A stretch of DNA of 5,637 nt from a bacterium (GTDB taxonomy: Bacteria > Zhuqueibacterota > QNDG01 > JAFGCO01). This document shows, piece after piece, positions 1 through 5,637 of this stretch. The translations under genes were made by a program, and so were the position numbers. A model generated the notes under the pieces. That model was not told the DNA's origin. It saw nothing but the letters and a program-made list of their open reading frames with translations, and searched no databases. Within the stretch, counting starts at the first letter, position 1. Each line of letters begins with the position of its first letter. Where the stretch lies: assembly GCA_016932575.1 (NCBI GenBank), contig JAFGCO010000014.1, positions 1 through 5,637 on the forward strand, written 5' to 3'.

Positions 1-438
1 GCCCGCGCGATACGTACGGATACAGGCGATATCATTGCGACAGGGTCTGCTCAGGGTGCATATCCGCATATCGATGACATGACCGGTGGGGCCAAAGCCA
101 TACAAAAAGCGAGCACACAGCTATCCGATGATTTGATGCAGAAGATCCTGGACCGCTGGAAAGCCGATGTCAATGTCGGTTCCACAATTACATTAAAAGT
201 ACAGGGAATTCAGGGCTATTCGCAATTGAAAAAGTTTGAAGCCTCTCTCAAGTACTATGTACGCGGACTCACCAATGCAACTCGTCGTGAATATACAGGT
301 ACCCTGGCCACTTTCGAAGTGGAAATGAAGGGCAATGCCGATGATCTGGCAACGAGATTGGATGGTCAGAATATCGATGGCATTCAGGTGACGGTCATTG
401 GAATGTCGCAGAACAGTGTGACGGTGGAGCTTAAGTGA
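1..438 (+). CDS. CsgG/FlgT-like envelope protein, C-terminal part (5' end outside window)
   Basis: The reading frame is open from the first base, so the gene starts upstream and 145 C-terminal residues are visible. Residues 1-13 carry the strand R-x-I-R-T-D-T-G-D-I-I, which matches the VNVSTGEIL-type strand of CsgG/FlgT-like periplasmic proteins and the equivalent strand INTSTGEII in the next gene. An amphipathic helix follows (about 28-52, rich in Ala/Lys/Gln). Then comes a small alpha/beta domain (about 60-145) with alternating hydrophobic strands and a helix starting YSQLKKFE, ending in VTVELK. That terminal domain resembles the accessory alpha/beta domains of FlgT-type proteins, but I cannot name it. 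The protein probably sits in the periplasm or outer membrane; its signal sequence is not visible. The frame ends in TGA immediately before the heptad repeats, and the order of genes suggests it is a paralogue of its downstream neighbour. Coding status is secure; the family call is moderate, and the exact role is unknown. Confidence 0.7.
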   Translation, partial: ARAIRTDTGDIIATGSAQGAYPHIDDMTGGAKAIQKASTQLSDDLMQKILDRWKADVNVGSTITLKVQGIQGYSQLKKFEASLKYYVRGLTNATRREYTGTLATFEVEMKGNADDLATRLDGQNIDGIQVTVIGMSQNSVTVELK

Positions 439-439
439 A

Positions 440-523
440 GACCAAAGACCAAAGAACAAAGACCAAAGAAACAAGAAGTAAGAAATATGAAGTAAGAACA
501 AAGAACAAAGAAACAAGAAATAT
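440..523. repeat. Degenerate heptanucleotide tandem repeat, tract A (GACCAAA-type, 12 units)
   Basis: Twelve consecutive 7-bp units all begin with GA and run without a gap: GACCAAA twice, GAACAAA, GACCAAA, GAAACAA, GAAGTAA, GAAATAT, GAAGTAA, GAACAAA twice, GAAACAA, GAAATAT. The tract begins one base after the TGA of the preceding gene. It is purine-rich on the + strand and has no plausible coding role. It resembles the short tandemly repeated heptamers reported between genes in some bacteria. The period is read directly from the sequence; the function is unknown. Confidence 0.88.
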
Positions 524-528
524 ATGAT

Positions 529-632
529 ACCAGCTACCAGTAACCGGTGACCAGGAAGAAGCTGGCAACCAGCAACTATAGACCAGTTACCAGTAGCTAG
601 TGACCAGTAACCAGTATTCAGTATCCAGTAGC
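529..632. repeat. Degenerate heptanucleotide tandem repeat, tract B (CAGTAAC-type)
   Basis: This second tract has the unit CAGTAAC (rotation AGTAACC). Units include CAGCTAC, CAGTAAC and CGGTGAC at 531-551. The tract then continues as CAGCAAC, TATAGAC, CAGTTAC, CAGTAGC, TAGTGAC, CAGTAAC, CAGTATT, CAGTATC and CAGTAGC at 570-632. The 18 bp between (552-569) breaks the period by four bases and contains GCTGG, an inverted copy of the CCAGC at 530-534. The recurrent ACC triplet is spaced by seven within each half. The tract ends 15 bases before the ribosome-binding site of the next gene. Its unit is similar to that of tract A (AAAGACC versus AGTAACC or AGTGACC), which suggests a common origin or mechanism. 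Function is unknown. Confidence 0.85.
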
Positions 633-646
633 AAGAAATTATGAGT

Positions 647-653
647 GAAGGAG
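647..653 (+). promoter_or_regulatory. Shine-Dalgarno GAAGGAG deciding the start at 662
   Basis: GAAGGAG ends eight bases before the ATG at 662, an ideal spacing. It lies only two bases before the ATG at 656 and downstream of the ATG at 641, so neither of those can use it. Confidence 0.8.
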
Positions 654-661
654 TGATGACG

Positions 662-1561
662 ATGCGAAAAAATAGATTATTTATTGCAGTAACAGCAGTG
701 TTGCTTGTCAGCATACTTCCGCTTTCGGCACAGATGAAAAAACGGATAGCGGTATTTACCTTTGAGGATAAAACCGATAAAAGTTATTACTGGTGGGATG
801 GCCGGAGTCCGGGAGATGGTATGTCTGATATGCTCACTACAGCGCTTGTGAAATCGGGTAAGTATACGGTGATTGAACGTCAGCAAATCGCTCAATTATT
901 GAATGAACAGCAATTGGGTCAGACCGGTATCGTCACGGAGCAAAGCGCAGCAAAAATCGGTAAAATGCTGGGTGTTGAATTGGCTGTGGTCGGTGCAGTC
1001 ACCGAGTTCGGACACTCCAAAAAAGATATGGGAATCAATGTCAAGGGATTTGGTTTTGGCACCAAGAGTCAAAAAGCCACGGTAGCGGTCGATGTCAGAT
1101 TGATCAATACATCGACCGGAGAGATAATCACTGCGGAGAGCGTCCGAAAGGACGAATCTTCAAGCGGTATCAGTTTGGATACCCCTGATGGCCGGTTCGA
1201 TAATTCCAATAAATTTGACAATTCAATTGTCGGCAAAGCAACACGCGCGGCCATCGATGAGATTGTGGTACTGATTGATAATCAATCTTCAGATTTGCCA
1301 TGGGAAGGAAAAGTCATTAAAGTGGATGGAATCACAGTTTATATCAAACCGGGAGAAGATGGCGGTGTAAAAGTCGGCGATTCATTTGTTGTATACTCTG
1401 CTGGCGAGGAATTAATCGATCCGGATACAGGTCTTTCTCTTGGCAGTGAGGAAAAGAAAGTGGGGACTATCCAAATTGTTCAGGTGCTGGCCCAGGCAGC
1501 CAAGGCCACTGTAAAAATGGGCGGTGGTATTTCAGTTGGAGATAAAGTCAGGATTAAATGA
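662..1561 (+). CDS. Exported CsgG-family protein with FlgT-C-like C-terminal domain
   Basis: The gene encodes 299 residues. Residues 1-23 form a signal peptide: basic MRKNR, a hydrophobic core, and LPLSA before Q24. There is no lipobox cysteine, unlike the lipoprotein CsgG of the curli system. Residues 27-116 fit the CsgG/TolB-N-like fold: KRIAVFTFED, a helix around GDGMSDMLTTAL, then ERQQIAQLLNEQQL (72-85), which corresponds to the ERQgLxxLLxE signature of CsgG. Residues 141-158 give the strand VAVDVRLINTSTGEIITA, close to CsgG's VNLRVVNVSTGEIL. Residues 211-299 (PWEGKVIKVDGITVYIKPG ... VGDKVRIK) look like the C-terminal domain of FlgT. CsgG homologues form secretion pores and FlgT stabilises flagellar basal parts. 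No curli or flagellar gene is visible, so the precise role is open. ATG 662 is chosen over 641 and 656 because of the ribosome-binding site and signal peptide. A strong terminator follows. The family call is good, the function inferred. Confidence 0.85.
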   Translation: MRKNRLFIAVTAVLLVSILPLSAQMKKRIAVFTFEDKTDKSYYWWDGRSPGDGMSDMLTTALVKSGKYTVIERQQIAQLLNEQQLGQTGIVTEQSAAKIGKMLGVELAVVGAVTEFGHSKKDMGINVKGFGFGTKSQKATVAVDVRLINTSTGEIITAESVRKDESSSGISLDTPDGRFDNSNKFDNSIVGKATRAAIDEIVVLIDNQSSDLPWEGKVIKVDGITVYIKPGEDGGVKVGDSFVVYSAGEELIDPDTGLSLGSEEKKVGTIQIVQVLAQAAKATVKMGGGISVGDKVRIK

Positions 1562-1601
1562 CATCATTGCTCATAAGGTATTCCAATAAATAGGTGTGAA
1601 T

Positions 1602-1630
1602 AGAGGAGAAGGGTTTTCCCCTTCTCCTTT
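1602..1630 (+). terminator. Rho-independent terminator after the CsgG-family gene
   Basis: A nine-bp perfect stem, GGAGAAGGG (1605-1613) with CCCTTCTCC (1619-1627), closes a five-base loop. It extends by A-T, G-T and A-T pairs to 1602 and 1630. The run TTTT at 1628-1631, then GTTGT, follows the 3' arm. It lies about 40 bases after the stop codon of the upstream gene. On the opposite strand there is no T-run after the hairpin, so it acts in the + direction only. Its end is 10 bases before the next gene's ribosome-binding site. Confidence 0.88.
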
Positions 1631-1640
1631 TGTTGTATTC

Positions 1641-1645
1641 AGGAG
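1641..1645 (+). promoter_or_regulatory. Shine-Dalgarno AGGAG deciding the start at 1650
   Basis: AGGAG ends four bases before the ATG at 1650, a slightly short but workable spacing. It supports this start over the in-frame GTG at 1596, whose coding sequence would run through the terminator hairpin and which has no ribosome-binding site. Confidence 0.7.
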
Positions 1646-1649
1646 TTGT

Positions 1650-2864
1650 ATGATTGATCGAAGCATAAAAGTTCAAATTTTAACCGGCAGCGTCATCTTT
1701 ATATTATTGGCGGCATATATTTATTCCGCACAGGCCATTTTATCTCCTATTCCTGTCGGTCTTTTGTTGTTATTTGTCATATCCGGGATTAAGGATAATC
1801 CTTTTGCTGAACGGTTAAAGATCGCCATCTGGGGTATATTGATAATATGGATGTTTATCAGGGCTCAGGTGATTTTCTTCCCGTTCATCGTCTCGTTCAC
1901 ATTGGCGTATATCCTCGATCCGGTAGCAGATTTCTTAGTAAAACACCGGTTCAAACGGGGTTTGGCCTCAATTATTCTGGTCCTTTTATTTTGCGGATTG
2001 ATTGTCATGTTCGGATTTTTAATGGTGCCTACGCTGGTCCAGGAAATCAATAATTTAATCAGCAGTCTGCCAAGATTAGTCGATGCCGTCCAGATTAAAG
2101 TGCTTGAAAATTTACCCAAAGTGCTTCATTTTTTAAGGATCGAGGAAACACAATTTAAGAAGAATCTGGCAGACACTTTACCAGGAGGCCTGCAACAGCT
2201 TTTTAATAACCTGTTAAAAGGTTTAATGAGCATCACATCGTTTGTCGGTCAAATCCTGAATATCATTATCATCCCGGTTCTGACGTTCTACATTTTAAAA
2301 GATTTCAATTCCATCCGCCAGTGGTTTTTGTCGCTGTTCACCAGGCGCAAACGTCCCCGGGTTTCCTACTATTTATGGCGTATCAACCGTATTGTCGGCG
2401 GGTATTTGCGGGCCCAGGTGATTATATGCACTTTTGTCGGCATTATGACGGGACTCGGTCTGGCCTTTATAGCCAGAATTCAATTTGCAGTCCTGCTGGG
2501 TGTTCTGGCAGGTTTGCTGAATTTTATACCTTATATTGGTTTGTATGTGGGTCTGATATTGACTGGTCTGGTAGCTTTTCTGGATCCTAATCCTTTATTT
2601 CCGCTGATAAAAATTGTCATCGTCTATGCGGTGGTCCAGGGTGTTGAAGGGGCGATTATCCAACCTAAAATTGTCGGTGACCGGGTTGGATTGCATCCTG
2701 TTGCCGTTATGTTCAGCGTGCTGTTTTTTGCAAAGTTTTTCGGATTCTGGGGACTTGTTATCGGTGTGCCTTCTGCTGCAGTCGTCATGTTTTTTATCGA
2801 TGAATGGAAACGGAAACAGGCTTTGCTGGAGATGATTGACGAGAGGGCGCTGAAAACAAAATGA
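1650..2864 (+). CDS. AI-2E family transporter (TqsA/PerM-like membrane protein)
   Basis: The gene encodes a 404-residue polytopic inner-membrane protein. Family members have been linked to export of autoinducer-2 (TqsA) or, in other branches, to cation/proton exchange, so the substrate here cannot be assigned. Visible landmarks are: a segment near 70-92 ending in AYILDPVADFL, the typical first conserved block; a long amphipathic loop about 128-190; PVLTFYILKDF (209-219); GGYLRAQVIICTFVGIMTG (250-268); LAGLLNFIPYIG (286-297); QPKIVGDRVGLHPVAVMF (338-355); and GFWGLVIGVPSAAV (365-378). About eight to ten hydrophobic segments can be counted. The first 50 residues, with hydrophobic stretches at about 11-30 and 34-46, precede the usual family start and look like extra membrane segments. 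The C-terminus is a short charged tail. The stop overlaps the next start as ATGA (4 bp), which implies translational coupling. The start is fixed by AGGAG and by exclusion of GTG 1596. The family call is firm; the transported molecule is unknown. Confidence 0.92.
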   Translation: MIDRSIKVQILTGSVIFILLAAYIYSAQAILSPIPVGLLLLFVISGIKDNPFAERLKIAIWGILIIWMFIRAQVIFFPFIVSFTLAYILDPVADFLVKHRFKRGLASIILVLLFCGLIVMFGFLMVPTLVQEINNLISSLPRLVDAVQIKVLENLPKVLHFLRIEETQFKKNLADTLPGGLQQLFNNLLKGLMSITSFVGQILNIIIIPVLTFYILKDFNSIRQWFLSLFTRRKRPRVSYYLWRINRIVGGYLRAQVIICTFVGIMTGLGLAFIARIQFAVLLGVLAGLLNFIPYIGLYVGLILTGLVAFLDPNPLFPLIKIVIVYAVVQGVEGAIIQPKIVGDRVGLHPVAVMFSVLFFAKFFGFWGLVIGVPSAAVVMFFIDEWKRKQALLEMIDERALKTK

Positions 2865-4168
2865 AACCCGGAAACCGCCTGAGTACATCCTCAAATTTAC
2901 TTCGAATCGAACGATTGAATCCTTATGATATTGCATCGGCAGCTGGTTTAAGGGCAGGTGACATCGTTAAACAAATTAATGGACATCAGATTCACGATGT
3001 CATCGATCTGCAGTTCTACAGCAGTGATCCGGATCTGGATATTATCATTGATCGTCAGGGCCGGGAATTGCAGTTCCATATTGAGAATCCGGAAATGATA
3101 TCTCTCGGTATCGAGCCGGAATCCATGGATTTTGGCTGCTGCGGCAATCAATGTGTATTTTGTTTCATCGATCAAAATCCCAAAGGCATGCGTTCGAGCC
3201 TGTATCTGAAAGACGAGGATTATCGGCTCTCATTTATGCACGGGAATTATGTGACACTCACCCGTGTATCACAGACTGAATTAAATCGCATCGCAGAACA
3301 AAGACTGTCGCCGCTATATTTGTCTGTCCATGCGGTGGATCCGGTTATCAGAAAGCGAATGCTCGGCATTAAAAAAGACGATAATGTTATTGAAAAACTG
3401 AAATTTCTTGCTGATCATGATATTGAAATCCATGGGCAAATTGTTCTTTGCCCCGGCCTGAACGACGGCCGTTCTTTGGAAGACACAATCAAAATATTGT
3501 CATCGTTCCATCCGCACTTTCATACTCTGGCAGTTGTCCCAGTCGGATTGACGAAGCATCGATTGGAATTGCCTCAAATCAGTCCCGTAACGTCTGAGAT
3601 TGCGGTTAACGTCATACAGCAAGTGCAGAATCATCAGGAGATATTTCGGGAGAAACTGGGGCATGCTTTTGTTTATCTCGCCGATGAATTCTATCTGTCC
3701 GCAAATGAAGCATTGCCTCCGGATGAGCATTACGGAGATTACTGGCAGATTGAAAATGGTGTGGGCATGACGAGGTCGTTCTTGAATGAGTTTGATCATC
3801 AGGTACAACGGTTTCCAGCAAAAATAAAAAAACAGGATCGCGTGGTTGTGGTAACAGGTACATTGGCTGCGCCCGTACTTCAACAATTTGTTTTCCCTGT
3901 ACTCAATAAAATTAAAGGGCTTGATCTGAATATTCATCCGGTTGAAAATGAGTTTTATGGATCGACTGTGACTGTTTCGGGTTTGTTGACAGGACAGGAT
4001 ATTCAGAAATCCTTAAGCTCATTGTCCGGTGATTACAGAGTCGTGCTTCCTGAGAATTGTATCAATCATGATCGTGTTTTTTTGGATGATATGACACCGG
4101 ATGAACTCGCCGAATCCATTCGGCATCCGGTTTCTGTCATTTCGGATTTTGGTGAATTATGGAATTAA
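2861..4168 (+). CDS. PDZ / radical-SAM / DUF512 iron-sulfur protein
   Basis: The protein has 435 residues, close to the usual size of the family. Three parts can be seen. A PDZ-like domain spans about 14-75 (A-x-A-A-G-L-R-A-G-D-I, then INGHQI). Next is an iron-sulfur motif C94-x3-C98-x2-C101 followed by FIDQNPKGMR, the radical-SAM CX3CX2C pattern, with the family block LYLKDEDYRLSFMHGNYVTL just after it (114-133). A DUF512 region follows from about 203 to the C-terminus, with VPVGLTKHR (226-234), YGDYWQIENGVGM (291-303), the block from VENEFYGSTVTVSG to LLTG (361-378), and VFLDDMTPDEL (406-416). The protein is predicted to bind a [4Fe-4S] cluster and S-adenosylmethionine in the cytoplasm; its substrate and reaction are not known to me. 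It overlaps the upstream gene by 4 bp and der by 10 bp. There is no good ribosome-binding site of its own, so coupling to the upstream gene is likely. In clostridial genomes homologues are often next to der (general knowledge), which suggests a shared process. Family assignment is strong. Confidence 0.92.
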   Translation: MKPGNRLSTSSNLLRIERLNPYDIASAAGLRAGDIVKQINGHQIHDVIDLQFYSSDPDLDIIIDRQGRELQFHIENPEMISLGIEPESMDFGCCGNQCVFCFIDQNPKGMRSSLYLKDEDYRLSFMHGNYVTLTRVSQTELNRIAEQRLSPLYLSVHAVDPVIRKRMLGIKKDDNVIEKLKFLADHDIEIHGQIVLCPGLNDGRSLEDTIKILSSFHPHFHTLAVVPVGLTKHRLELPQISPVTSEIAVNVIQQVQNHQEIFREKLGHAFVYLADEFYLSANEALPPDEHYGDYWQIENGVGMTRSFLNEFDHQVQRFPAKIKKQDRVVVVTGTLAAPVLQQFVFPVLNKIKGLDLNIHPVENEFYGSTVTVSGLLTGQDIQKSLSSLSGDYRVVLPENCINHDRVFLDDMTPDELAESIRHPVSVISDFGELWN

Positions 4169-5484
4169 ACAAACTTCCCATTGTCGCCATTATCGGACGA
4201 CCCAATGTGGGAAAATCCACCCTGTTCAATCGCCTCATCCAAAGGCGCGAGGCCATTGTGGACGATCAGCCAGGTATCACCCGGGACCGGAAACTGGCCA
4301 ATGCGGAATGGCAAAATCAGCATTTTATGCTGATGGACACTGGCGGATATATCCCAAAAACGCAGGATGTGATCGAAGCCGGCGTCACAGAGCAAGTGCA
4401 TCTGGCAGTTGATGAGGCTGAATTAATTCTGTTTATGGTGGATGCCAAAACGGGCATCACCGATGTGGATGGTGCTGTGGCTGAACTGCTTCGAAAAAGT
4501 GCCAAACCCAATCTCCTCATTGTGAACAAAGCGGATAACACTCAACGCGAGATGGATATTCATGAATTTTATCGCCTGGGTCTGGGGGACCCGATTCCCA
4601 TTTCCGCATCTCTGGGACGCGGTATAGGAGATCTGTTATCCGAGATTGTAGCCGCGTTACGCAACCGACTTGGTGAGAATCCAGATGTTCCTGAAGATTC
4701 AATTAAACTGGCCATTGTCGGGAGGCCGAACGCGGGGAAATCCACATTTGTCAATCTCATGGCAGGACAGAACCGGATTCTGGTCACCGAAGTGCCCGGA
4801 ACGACAAGAGACGCGGTCGATGTAAAAATATCCTATGGAAATCAGGACTATGTTTTAATTGATACGGCAGGACTGCGCCGCCGTACAAGAATCAAGGAAA
4901 ATGTGGAATATTACAGCACCTTGAGAACCCAGCGTGTCGTGGAATCCTGTGATATTGCCTGTGTTTTTATTGATGCCGCAGAGACCATAGCGCAGCAGGA
5001 CATGCATGTTATTCGTCAGGCAACCATAGCGAGAAAGGGCATTATTCTCGTCATTAACAAGTGGGATCTTGTCAAGGATGATCCGGAAAAAGTCAATGAA
5101 TGGCAGGATATCCTGACTCAAAAACTGCAGGGGATTCTGTATATCCCTGTGCTGAAAATTTCATGTAAGTCTGGTTTTCAAGTGAAAGACGTCATGAAAA
5201 TGGCTGCAGAGGTAGCCAAAGAGCGCCGGCAGAGGATTTCATCGCCTGCACTCAATCGGTTGATCGAAAAAATAAATCGTCAGATGCAGCATCCTTCTGT
5301 AAAAGGCAAGCGTGTACGCGTAATTTTTGGGACACAGGTCAGTTCAAATCCGCCGGTTTTCGCATTTTTTTGCAATTATCCCCACTTGATAAAACCGGAA
5401 TATCAGCGGTTTATTGAAAATCAAATCCGCCAGCAATTCGGATTTCAAGGAGTTCCGTTAACATTGACATTTAAAAGAAAATGA
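4159..5484 (+). CDS. der: Ribosome biogenesis GTPase Der (EngA)
   Basis: The protein has 441 residues, within the family range (about 435 in Bacillus, 490 in E. coli). It is a tandem GTPase needed for maturation of the 50S ribosomal subunit. First G domain: GRPNVGKS (13-20), GITRD (39-43), DTGG (60-63), NKAD (123-126), SAS (149-151). Second G domain: GRPNAGKS (188-195), GTTRD (214-218), DTAG (235-238), NKWD (300-303), and SCK (335-337) in place of the usual SA-x of G5. The KH-like C-terminal domain runs from about 355 and carries FAFFCNYPHLI and YQRFIENQIRQQFGFQGVPL. All nucleotide-binding motifs are intact. The gene starts inside the DUF512 gene (10 bp overlap) behind a weak GGTGA three bases upstream of the ATG, so it probably relies on translational coupling. 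Recognition is unambiguous. Confidence 0.98.
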   Translation: MELNKLPIVAIIGRPNVGKSTLFNRLIQRREAIVDDQPGITRDRKLANAEWQNQHFMLMDTGGYIPKTQDVIEAGVTEQVHLAVDEAELILFMVDAKTGITDVDGAVAELLRKSAKPNLLIVNKADNTQREMDIHEFYRLGLGDPIPISASLGRGIGDLLSEIVAALRNRLGENPDVPEDSIKLAIVGRPNAGKSTFVNLMAGQNRILVTEVPGTTRDAVDVKISYGNQDYVLIDTAGLRRRTRIKENVEYYSTLRTQRVVESCDIACVFIDAAETIAQQDMHVIRQATIARKGIILVINKWDLVKDDPEKVNEWQDILTQKLQGILYIPVLKISCKSGFQVKDVMKMAAEVAKERRQRISSPALNRLIEKINRQMQHPSVKGKRVRVIFGTQVSSNPPVFAFFCNYPHLIKPEYQRFIENQIRQQFGFQGVPLTLTFKRK

Positions 5485-5485
5485 T

Positions 5486-5637
5486 ATGAATCTGATACGA
5501 AAATATTTTTACCTATGGTTCCTGTGTTTTCAGGTCCTCTCAGCGGGAGCGCTTCAGCAAATCCAATCCGATGCAGCAGACGGTAAAATCAGTTCACAGG
5601 ATGCACTGGTTTATCAGATTTTATTGGCCCATTCTCC
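5486..5637 (+). CDS. Exported protein of unknown function (3' end outside window)
   Basis: The ATG at 5486 lies one base after the der stop codon and opens a frame with no stop to the window end, giving 50 whole codons. Residues 1-22 look like a signal peptide: MNLIRKY basic start, hydrophobic YLWFLCFQVL, and SAGA before LQQ. Cys14 is inside the hydrophobic core and not in a lipobox, so a lipoprotein is unlikely. The mature start LQQIQSDAADGKISSQDALVYQILL is predicted helical, with alternating charged and hydrophobic positions. I recognise no family from this fragment. No Shine-Dalgarno is visible, so translation is probably coupled to der. The gene would place an exported product in the same transcript as a cytoplasmic ribosome-assembly factor. 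Coding status is likely but rests on a short stretch. Confidence 0.65.
   Translation, partial: MNLIRKYFYLWFLCFQVLSAGALQQIQSDAADGKISSQDALVYQILLAHS

Noticed and set aside
523-528. TATGAT as a -10 promoter element at the junction of the repeat tracts
   Set aside because: It matches five of six consensus bases, but no -35 element lies at the right distance, and A/T-rich heptads yield such matches by chance.
440-632. CRISPR array
   Set aside because: The unit is seven bases with no spacers, far shorter than any CRISPR repeat.
641-661. Earlier ATG starts at 641 and 656 for the CsgG-family gene
   Set aside because: The ribosome-binding site lies downstream of the first and only two bases from the second. 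The start at 662 gives ideal spacing and a clean signal peptide.
193-714. Long minus-strand open frame with a repetitive, aromatic-rich translation
   Set aside because: It crosses the heptad tracts, and its periodic Trp/Leu/Phe pattern is the repeat read on the other strand. It also overlaps two well-supported + strand genes and has no ribosome-binding site that I can see.
1567-1596. Promoter for the AI-2E/der cluster just upstream of the terminator
   Set aside because: TTGCTC at 1567 resembles a -35 element, but no -10 sequence sits at 16-18 bases. The A/T-rich stretch is suggestive only.
1596-1649. GTG start extending the AI-2E protein by 18 residues
   Set aside because: The extension would be coded by the terminator hairpin, has no ribosome-binding site, and adds residues unlike a transporter N-terminus.
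3500-3937. Minus-strand open frame of 145 codons
   Set aside because: It lies wholly inside the well-supported DUF512 gene, and its translation shows no recognisable domain.
4101-4412. Additional + strand frame across the DUF512/der junction
   Set aside because: It overlaps the conserved DUF512 C-terminus and the Der P-loop region in another frame, and its product is low-quality, His/Arg/Pro-rich sequence typical of out-of-frame reading.

Overview
The window (5,637 bp, moderate G+C) reads as chromosomal DNA of a Gram-negative-type bacterium. All recognisable genes lie on the + strand. Three points suggest an envelope with a periplasm or outer membrane: two CsgG/FlgT-like envelope proteins, a third gene that opens with a signal peptide, and heptanucleotide-repeat intergenic DNA of a kind I associate with environmental lineages such as the Bacteroidetes/FCB-type phyla. 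No marker gene here fixes the phylum, so that placement is a weak inference.

Layout. (1) Positions 1-438 hold the 3' end of a gene for a CsgG/FlgT-like envelope protein. (2) The 202 bp up to about 640 is filled almost completely by two degenerate 7-bp tandem-repeat tracts, AAAGACC-like and then AGTAACC-like. (3) Positions 662-1561 encode a complete exported CsgG-family protein with a FlgT-C-like C-terminal domain. Its start is set by a GAAGGAG ribosome-binding site and a signal peptide. (4) A strong intrinsic terminator at 1602-1630 follows it. (5) From 1650 to the window end runs a compact gene cluster: an AI-2E-family membrane transporter, a PDZ + radical-SAM + DUF512 iron-sulfur protein, the ribosome-assembly GTPase Der (EngA), and the first 50 codons of an exported protein. 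Successive genes overlap by 4 bp, overlap by 10 bp, or are 1 nt apart, which indicates co-transcription and translational coupling.

How the genes relate. The first two genes look like neighbouring paralogues of the CsgG fold, probably serving envelope secretion or assembly. The second block pairs a universal ribosome-biogenesis GTPase with a DUF512 iron-sulfur protein of unknown reaction. From general knowledge this pairing also occurs in clostridial genomes, so the link may be functional. The AI-2E-family protein and the terminal exported protein have no obvious link to ribosome assembly.

I see no transposase, integrase, CRISPR array, tRNA, rRNA, toxin-antitoxin pair or defence system. The least ordinary elements are the heptad tracts, the terminator crowded against the next gene's ribosome-binding site, and the uncharacterised DUF512 protein coupled to Der. 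I do not see convincing evidence for a wholly new system.
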